Source: Chloroflexia bacterium (GTDB lineage Bacteria > Chloroflexota > Chloroflexia > Thermomicrobiales > UBA6265). From it: DNA of 18,814 nucleotides. The stretch lies in NCBI GenBank assembly GCA_013694885.1, contig JACDBO010000402.1, forward strand, positions 1 through 18,814. Direction: 5' to 3'. Each line of letters starts with the position of its first letter. The first letter of the stretch is position 1. The notes under the pieces are model-generated. The model was not told where the DNA came from and made no database searches. It worked only from the letters and a program-made list of their open reading frames with translations. The translations under genes were made by a program, and so were the position numbers. Positions 13,994-18,814 of this stretch are shown piece by piece.

Positions 13994-15308
13994 CACCGCC
14001 GCCGCGTTCGACAGCGCGCGGGCGGAGAGCGTCTCCGCCGCCCGCATCCGCGGCAACCTGCTCCGGTTCGGTCGCCGTCTGCGCGCGGCCGGGTTACCGG
14101 TCGGTCCCGGCCAGGTACTGGGTTCCGTCTCGGCGATGGCCGCCGTCGACGTGAGCCGCTACGACGATGTCTATTCCGCCGCCAAGGCCACCCTGGTGAC
14201 TGGACCGGGACAGATTGCGGCCTTCGACGCGGAGTTCGCTCGCTTCTGGCGTGACCTCGTCGCCCAGGAGACGCAGCCGCTGGAGCAATTCGTCCCGTCC
14301 GCCGACGCGGAGTCGCTCGGCCTGTCGCAACCCCCGCGTGGTCGCCAGCAACCTCGTGAAAGCGGCCAGGGCGGAAGCGAACGCGAGCGCACCATCCTGG
14401 TCGTCGAGGGAACCGACACAGCCGGCGACAGCGATGACGACCAGGAGTTCGAGACACCGCCGGAGGATGTGCTGATCTTCAGCGCGCAGGAAGCACTGCG
14501 CAAGAAAGACTTTTCCCAGTTCACCCCGGAAGAGCTGGCCGAGGCGCGCCGGCTCATCGAGGGCATGACCTGGCGACTCGGCTCGCGGCTGACGAGGCGG
14601 CGGCAGCGGGCGGTCCACGGCGACCTGATCGACTACCGGCAGACCCTCCGCGGCTCGCTCAAACACGGCGGAATGCCGGTCGAACTCCGCTGGCGCAAGC
14701 GCAAGGAGCGGATGCGCCCGCTCGTGCTCATCTGCGACATATCAGGATCGATGGACCGCTACGCTCGCCTGCTGCTCCGCTTCGTCCATGCCCTCGAACA
14801 CGGGCTGGACGGTGTCGAGGTCTTCGTCTTCGGCACCAGGCTGACCCGGATCACGCGCGAGCTGCGCCGCCGGGACGTCGATCAGGCCATCTCCCAGGTC
14901 GTCGCCTCGGTCGACGACTGGTCGGGCGGCACGCGCATCGGCGAGGCGATCAAGTCGTTTAATTACCTGTGGAGCCGCCGCGTGCTGCGCTCCGGCGCCA
15001 CGGTCGTCGTCATCAGCGACGGCTGGGATCGCGGCGATCCCCTGCTCCTGAGCGAGGAGATGGCCCGGTTGCAGCGTGCATCGCGCCGCGTGATCTGGCT
15101 CAACCCATTGCTCGGTGCGCCCGGCTACCAACCACTGACCCAGGGCATCCGGGCGGCCCTGCCGTTCGTGGACCACTTCTTGCCCGTCCACAACCTTCGC
15201 AGCCTTGAAGCGCTGGCGGCCCTGTTGAGCGCGGTCGAGGACCAGCCGCCCATCCGCCGCCAAGTCGCCATGCGCCCGGTGACGCGGGCCACGTCAGAAT
15301 CGCGCTAA
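13968..15308 (+). CDS. VWA-domain protein (CoxE-like)
   Basis: This 446-residue protein works with the AAA ATPase as the metal-ion-dependent adhesion partner during hydroxylase maturation. An N-terminal helical part (about 25-110, NLLRFGRRLRAAGLPVGPGQ) is followed by an acidic, low-complexity stretch (about 115-165) and a C-terminal VWA domain. The MIDAS is complete: DISGS (257-261), T322 in GGTRIGEA and D351 in ISDGWD. The start is uncertain: ATG 13968 overlaps the coxD-like gene by 26 bases, but ATG 13935, with GAGAAGG upstream, would add 11 residues. The AAGGAG of the next gene overlaps its TAA stop, so translation is likely coupled. Confidence 0.88.
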   Translation: MPPQLRPPDTAAAFDSARAESVSAARIRGNLLRFGRRLRAAGLPVGPGQVLGSVSAMAAVDVSRYDDVYSAAKATLVTGPGQIAAFDAEFARFWRDLVAQETQPLEQFVPSADAESLGLSQPPRGRQQPRESGQGGSERERTILVVEGTDTAGDSDDDQEFETPPEDVLIFSAQEALRKKDFSQFTPEELAEARRLIEGMTWRLGSRLTRRRQRAVHGDLIDYRQTLRGSLKHGGMPVELRWRKRKERMRPLVLICDISGSMDRYARLLLRFVHALEHGLDGVEVFVFGTRLTRITRELRRRDVDQAISQVVASVDDWSGGTRIGEAIKSFNYLWSRRVLRSGATVVVISDGWDRGDPLLLSEEMARLQRASRRVIWLNPLLGAPGYQPLTQGIRAALPFVDHFLPVHNLRSLEALAALLSAVEDQPPIRRQVAMRPVTRATSESR

Positions 15309-15321
15309 AGGAGTGACAGAA

Positions 15322-15663
15322 ATGAACGAGTGGCTACCCGAGATCGATCAGTGGCGCGCGCGCGGCGATCAGGTCGCGCTGGCTACGGTGGTCAAGGTGG
15401 AAGGTTCGGCCCCGCGACCGGTCGGAGCGCGCATGGCGGTCTCGTCGAGCGGCGAGCTCGCTGGCTCGGTCAGCGGCGGCTGCGTCGAGACCGACGTCTT
15501 CACCGCCGCCCAGGAAGTCCTCGCCAGCAACGAACCGAAGCTCCTGCGCTACGGCATCACCGATGAAATGGCCTGGGACGTCGGCCTCGCCTGCGGCGGC
15601 ACCATCGAAGTCTTCGTCGAGCCTTTGAGCGAGCCACCAGGCGAAAAGGATCGCGCGAGGTAG
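15322..15663 (+). CDS. XdhC/CoxF N-terminal-domain protein, single domain
   Basis: This 113-residue protein corresponds to only the first domain of XdhC, the chaperone that binds molybdenum cofactor and presents it for sulfuration before insertion in xanthine dehydrogenase-type enzymes. It holds LATVVKVEGSAPRPVGARMAV as split landmarks (VEGSAPRP at 26-33), SGGCVE (51-56, Cys54) and GLACGGTIEVFVEP (88-101, Cys91). The start is ATG 15322, with AAAGGAG at 15307-15313 over the preceding stop. The Rossmann domain is absent and is supplied by the next gene, so the usual two-domain protein is divided. A GTCATTCCGAG repeat lies directly after its stop. Confidence 0.88.
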   Translation: MNEWLPEIDQWRARGDQVALATVVKVEGSAPRPVGARMAVSSSGELAGSVSGGCVETDVFTAAQEVLASNEPKLLRYGITDEMAWDVGLACGGTIEVFVEPLSEPPGEKDRAR

Positions 15664-15676
15664 CCAATACCCATAT

Positions 15677-15740
15677 TGTCATTCCGAGCGCACGAGGAAT
15701 CTCTCGTTGAAGGGAGACTGGTTTCGACTGGGAACGACAC
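15677..15740. repeat. Interspersed repeat, GTCATTYCGAG family, copy 2
   Basis: TGTCATTCCGAGCG (15677-15690), then GAGGAATCTCTCGTTG, matches copy 1 at 665-748. The right end (CTGGGAACGAC, 15728-15738) is a degraded inverted copy of the left end. The element is shorter than copy 1, probably through internal loss. It lies in the 116-base gap between the two XdhC-type genes, where it may have separated a formerly tighter gene pair. Confidence 0.6.
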
Positions 15741-15779
15741 GCCGATAGGCAGAAAACGCCCACCTCACGAGGAGACTGC

Positions 15780-16571
15780 GTGTCCACAGCAACGTTCTAC
15801 GACCAGGTCCGCACGGCGGTAACGAACCGAGTGCCGGTCGCCCTCGCGACGGTCGTCCGTGGCACGTCGCTAGGCGCCAAGGTGTTGATCCTGCCCGACG
15901 AGGTCCAGGGTCGCATCGGCGACGACGCGCTTACCGGCCAGATCACGCTCGATGCCCGCTCCCTGCTCCGCGACGAGCGCTCGGAGACGCGCCCCTACGA
16001 GCTGAACGGCGAGCCCATCGAGATCTTCATCGAGAGTTTTCCGCCACCTCCGCTGCTGGTCATCTTCGGCGCGGTCCACGTCGCCCAGCCCCTCAGCCGC
16101 CTCGGCAAGCAACTCGGATTTCGCGTCGTCGTGACCGATGCCCGATCGCCGCTGGCAACCGCTGAGCGCTTCCCCGACGCGGACGAGATCATCGTCGCCT
16201 GGCCCGACGATGCCCTGACCCAGATCGACATCGCCCCGACCACCTTCATCGCCATCCTGACCCACGACCCCAAGTTCGACGAGCCAGCCCTGAGCGGCGC
16301 GCTGACGACCGAAGCGCGCTACATCGGCGCCGTCGGCAGCCGCAAGACCAACGAGGACCGCCGCGAGCGCCTGCGCGCCGCCGGTGTCGACGAGGCCCAC
16401 CTGGAGCGACTCCACGCCCCGATCGGCCTCAACATCGGTGGCGAGACGCCGGAAGAGATGGCCATCAGTATCCTCGCCGAGATGATCGCGGTGCGCCACG
16501 GCCGTCCCGGCGGTCAACTCTCGAACGCCGAGGGCTCGATCCGTGGCCAGGTCACCTCCCCGGTTGGCTAG
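15780..16571 (+). CDS. XdhC family protein with Rossmann domain
   Basis: This 263-residue protein has the XdhC C-terminal Rossmann domain: LLVIFGAVHVAQPLSRLG (92-109), YIGAVGSRKTNEDRRERL, and PIGLNIGGETPEEMAISIL near the C-terminus. Its first 90 residues resemble a worn XdhC N-terminal domain (VALATVVRGTSLGAKVLIL) that has lost the GSAPRP, GGC and CGG motifs kept by the preceding gene. The two proteins therefore look complementary, one carrying the cysteines and the other the nucleotide-type fold. The start is GTG 15780, with GAGGAG at 15769-15774. It overlaps the following nucleotidyltransferase gene by 29 bases. Confidence 0.88.
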   Translation: MSTATFYDQVRTAVTNRVPVALATVVRGTSLGAKVLILPDEVQGRIGDDALTGQITLDARSLLRDERSETRPYELNGEPIEIFIESFPPPPLLVIFGAVHVAQPLSRLGKQLGFRVVVTDARSPLATAERFPDADEIIVAWPDDALTQIDIAPTTFIAILTHDPKFDEPALSGALTTEARYIGAVGSRKTNEDRRERLRAAGVDEAHLERLHAPIGLNIGGETPEEMAISILAEMIAVRHGRPGGQLSNAEGSIRGQVTSPVG

Positions 16572-17187
16572 CGCGTCGCCAATTCCGGCGCTCGTGCTCG
16601 CGGCCGGCGGATCGCGCCGGTTGGGACAGCCCAAGCAACTCCTGCCCCTCGCCGGCAAGGCCATCATCCGGCACGTCGCACAGCGCGCGCTCATCTCGAC
16701 CTGCGATTCCGTCATCGTCGTCGTCGGGTATGAAGCGGACGCCGTCACCGCCGCGCTGGCCGGTCTGCCCGTTCACGTCGTCCTCAACCCCATCTACGCC
16801 GAGGGTATGAGCACGTCCTTGCGCGCCGGCGTCGCCGCGCTCCCGAACCATGCCGACAGCGTGGTCGTGTTGCTCGGCGACCAGCCCGACATCGATCCGA
16901 CCATGATTTCGGCCCTCATCGCCGCCCGCCGCGAGACAGCCGCCCCGGTGGTGATGGCCACTTATGGCGACCAGCCCTCCAACCCCGTTCTTTTCGGCCG
17001 CGAGACCTTCGCCGACCTCATGACCGTCACCGGCGACCAGGGCGGTCGCGCCGTCGTCCGCGCCTACCGCGACCGGCTCATCACCGTTCCCGCCGCCGCG
17101 TCAACCCCACCCGAAGACATCGACACCGAAGCGGCCTACCGCGCGCTATTGACACGTTGGGCGAAGCGGACCACCGACGACGGGTAG
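16543..17187 (+). CDS. MocA/MobA-like nucleotidyltransferase (molybdenum cofactor)
   Basis: This 214-residue protein fits the NTP-transferase family containing MocA (CTP to molybdopterin cytosine dinucleotide). It has the nucleotide-binding signature LAAGGSRRLGQPKQLLPLAG (19-38) and the metal-binding GDQPDID, with SNPVLFGRETF further on. MocA and MobA cannot be told apart safely by eye, but CO dehydrogenase and many bacterial hydroxylases use the cytosine form, so MocA is favoured by context. The start is GTG 16543, overlapping the XdhC gene; TTG 16564 would reduce the overlap. The TAG stop (17185-17187) is part of a GTAGGGGC repeat. It is the last gene of the maturation operon. Confidence 0.85.
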   Translation: MARSPPRLASASPIPALVLAAGGSRRLGQPKQLLPLAGKAIIRHVAQRALISTCDSVIVVVGYEADAVTAALAGLPVHVVLNPIYAEGMSTSLRAGVAALPNHADSVVVLLGDQPDIDPTMISALIAARRETAAPVVMATYGDQPSNPVLFGRETFADLMTVTGDQGGRAVVRAYRDRLITVPAAASTPPEDIDTEAAYRALLTRWAKRTTDDG

Positions 17188-17209
17188 GGGCGGCCCGGTG
17201 TGGTCGCCC
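17184..17209. repeat. GTAGGGGC-family hairpin at the nucleotidyltransferase stop codon
   Basis: GGGCGGCC (17188-17195) and GGTCGCCC (17202-17209) pair around loop CGGTGT, allowing one G-U pair. The leading GTAG holds the stop codon of the mocA-like gene. The stem length and six-base loop equal those of the arms at 2750-2870. Its place between convergent genes suits a terminator, and a weaker pair AAACGCC (17239-17245) / GGCGTTT (17269-17275) follows on the approach to the minus-strand gene. Confidence 0.6.
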
Positions 17210-17276
17210 TCGACGGCAACGTCAAGTCACGATTGAGCAAACGCCTCACCGTGGCCCGACACGCAATGGGCGTTTC

Positions 17277-18656
17277 CTAACCCTGCACGCGCTCGTCCTC
17301 GATCCGGCCGAGTACCGCGTCGAACGCGGCGAGAGTCGCCTCGACATCCCCGGCCGTGTGCGCGGTCGAGAAGAACCCGCCGGCGTGGAAGAGGTGTACG
17401 CCTTCGAGCAGCATCCCGACCTCGACGAGCTGGGCCAGATCGTCGCCGCCACTCGTCTTCAGATACTCTGGCGAAACACCCTCCGGCGACCGCAGGTCAC
17501 CATCCGGGCGAGTGGTGCAATCCTGGCCGACCGCGATGTGGAACACGGAACTCTCACCCCACGCGAAACCCGGTACGCTGTGCCGCGCGAAGACCCCGTT
17601 CAGCCCAGCGCGCACACGCGCACCGAGGTCGTCGCAATGCGCCTGCACGCCGGGATCGGCACACTTCGTTAGGCAGGCAAGTCCAGCGGCGGCCGCGAGC
17701 GGGTTGGCGTTGTAGGTTCCCGCCTGCGGCACCCGCCGCTCACTGTTCCACCCCTTGTCGTCGCGGAACGCGATCATCTGCATCAGGTCGCGCGTGCCGG
17801 CGACCGCACCGCCCGGCATCCCGCCGGCAACGATCTTGGCCATCGTCGTCATGTCCGGTGTCACGCCGAAACGTGCCTGCGCCCCGCCCGGCGCCCAGCG
17901 GAACCCGGTGATCACCTCGTCGAAGATCAGCACGGCGCCGTACTTTTCGGTCAGGTCTTTCACCCGCTGCAGGAAAGTCTCCTTGAGCGGGATCGTCGCC
18001 CATGAGGCGCCACTCGGCTCGATGATGACCCCGGCTATGTCGCCCTGCGTCAGTCGCTCCTCGAGCATCGCCTCGTCGTTCGCCGGCACCACCGCGACCG
18101 TGCCGAGCGTCTCGGCCGGGATGCCGGGCACGCTGCTCTTCTCGAAGGGCGGCTTCTCGCCTTTCAGGGCATAGTCCTGCCAACCGTGGAAATGCCCCTC
18201 GAACTTGAGGATCGTCCGCTTGCCGGTCGCCCCACGGGCGACGCGCATCGCCAACAGCGTTGCCTCGGTGCCGGAGGCCGTGAAGCGAACCTGTTCGGCC
18301 GATGGCACCAGCTCGATCACCTTCTCCGCCCAGGCGATCTCACCTTCATGGCCCGCGCCGTAGTGCGTGCCGCGCTCGACCTGATCCCGCATCGCCGCTG
18401 AGATCTGAGGGTCGTTGTGACCGAAGATCAGCGAACCGTGCCCGACGGCGTAGTCGATCAACTCGTGGCCATCGACATCCCACTTGTGAGCACCCTGAGC
18501 ACGGGCGATGTATGGAGGGAACGGCCGCAGCAGCCGCCCATCGTGCGTGATGCCGCCCGGAATCGAGCGTCGCGCCCGCTCATGCAGGGTCGCCGAGCCG
18601 GCAAACGCCGTCTCATAGTCGGCGCTGATTGGGTGGCGGGTCGTGGTCTGGGCCAT
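17277..18656 (-). CDS. Class III PLP aminotransferase (glutamate-1-semialdehyde aminomutase-like)
   Basis: This 459-residue PLP enzyme belongs to the aminotransferase class III family close to HemL. The catalytic lysine is K274 in TTMAKIVAGGMPGG, the ring-nitrogen aspartate is D246 in FDEVITGFR, and SGTEA (128-132) binds cofactor phosphate. The start is ATG 18656 with a perfect AGGAGG (plus strand CCTCCT, 18665-18670) eight bases before it; the open frame to 18803 is rejected because the promoter lies inside it. It is longer than typical HemL (about 430), and GTYNANPLAAAAGLA differs from the HemL form as I recall it, so a role in amino-acid or polyamine catabolism is as likely as tetrapyrrole synthesis. 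It stands convergent to the maturation operon and shares no obvious function with it. Confidence 0.87.
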   Translation of the reverse strand: MAQTTTRHPISADYETAFAGSATLHERARRSIPGGITHDGRLLRPFPPYIARAQGAHKWDVDGHELIDYAVGHGSLIFGHNDPQISAAMRDQVERGTHYGAGHEGEIAWAEKVIELVPSAEQVRFTASGTEATLLAMRVARGATGKRTILKFEGHFHGWQDYALKGEKPPFEKSSVPGIPAETLGTVAVVPANDEAMLEERLTQGDIAGVIIEPSGASWATIPLKETFLQRVKDLTEKYGAVLIFDEVITGFRWAPGGAQARFGVTPDMTTMAKIVAGGMPGGAVAGTRDLMQMIAFRDDKGWNSERRVPQAGTYNANPLAAAAGLACLTKCADPGVQAHCDDLGARVRAGLNGVFARHSVPGFAWGESSVFHIAVGQDCTTRPDGDLRSPEGVSPEYLKTSGGDDLAQLVEVGMLLEGVHLFHAGGFFSTAHTAGDVEATLAAFDAVLGRIEDERVQG

Positions 18657-18734
18657 CGAACATGCCTCCTCGACAATCTGTGCTGAGAGTACGCAATGCA
18701 GAGCGCGGGTATCGATCCAGCGCCCGAAGGCGGC

Positions 18735-18764
18735 ACTATAGGCGCGTGTCCATCGCCGTGTAAA
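18735..18764 (-). promoter_or_regulatory. Sigma-70-type promoter for the class III aminotransferase
   Basis: Read on the minus strand, TTTACA (plus 18759-18764), an 18-base spacer and TATAGT (plus 18735-18740) form the best-matching housekeeping promoter in the window. The start of transcription would lie near 18728, giving a leader of about 70 bases before the ATG. Confidence 0.6.
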
Positions 18765-18814
18765 GCCGCCGCTCCGTCCATCAACCCGCTTCGAATACGG
18801 CACTGGTGCGGGAT

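Noticed and set aside
15780..16070. XdhC second gene regarded as a frameshifted 3' half of the first gene
   Set aside because: It has its own ribosome-binding site and a full degenerate N-terminal domain, so it is a separate gene, not a broken fragment.

Overview
The window is a GC-rich, densely coded bacterial segment with 16 protein genes, one of them cut by the left edge. No gap between genes exceeds 300 bases, and no tRNA, rRNA, CRISPR array or insertion sequence was seen. Tat-type signal peptides on both transporter binding proteins, an msmX-style sugar transporter without its own ATPase, tandem XdhC-type proteins next to a CoxD/CoxE pair, and short GC-rich interspersed repeats together suggest a Chloroflexota bacterium of the Thermomicrobia/Sphaerobacter kind. 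That placement is inferred from gene content and style, not from a marker gene.

Region 1 (1-10652) carries pieces of a common housekeeping neighbourhood: thiL (end only), tsaE and tsaB. ThiL makes thiamine diphosphate. TsaE and TsaB take part in t6A tRNA modification. Two cassettes separate these genes. Between thiL and tsaE lie an NAD(P)H nitroreductase and a three-gene iron(III) ABC transporter (FbpA-, FbpB- and FbpC-like). The stop of the transporter ATPase overlaps the start of tsaE. Between tsaE and tsaB lies a minus-strand carbohydrate-type ABC transporter (two permeases, then the binding protein). The nitroreductase and the iron binding protein each have a near-identical promoter-operator: TTGACA, an 18-base spacer, a -10 box, then a 23-bp palindrome over the expected transcription start. 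In both, the -35 box contains the stop codon of the gene before it.

Region 2 (10738-12876) holds a small secreted protein of unknown function, then an ECF sigma factor overlapping its membrane anti-sigma factor, which has a zinc-finger N-terminus and an RskA-like C-terminus.

Region 3 (13040-17187) is a five-gene plus-strand operon for maturing a molybdenum hydroxylase: CoxD-like AAA ATPase, CoxE-like VWA protein, an XdhC N-terminal-domain protein, an XdhC Rossmann-domain protein, and a MocA-like nucleotidyltransferase. No CO/xanthine dehydrogenase structural subunit lies in the window. Region 4 (17277-18656, minus) is a class III, glutamate-1-semialdehyde-aminomutase-like aminotransferase with a good promoter.

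Three families of palindromic interspersed repeats sit between and inside gene ends. One forms the tail of tsaE, one supplies the stop codons of two genes, and one lies inside the nitroreductase leader. No clearly new enzyme system is visible. The best leads are the paired promoter-operators, the repeats that reshape gene ends, and the hydroxylase maturation operon without a visible client.
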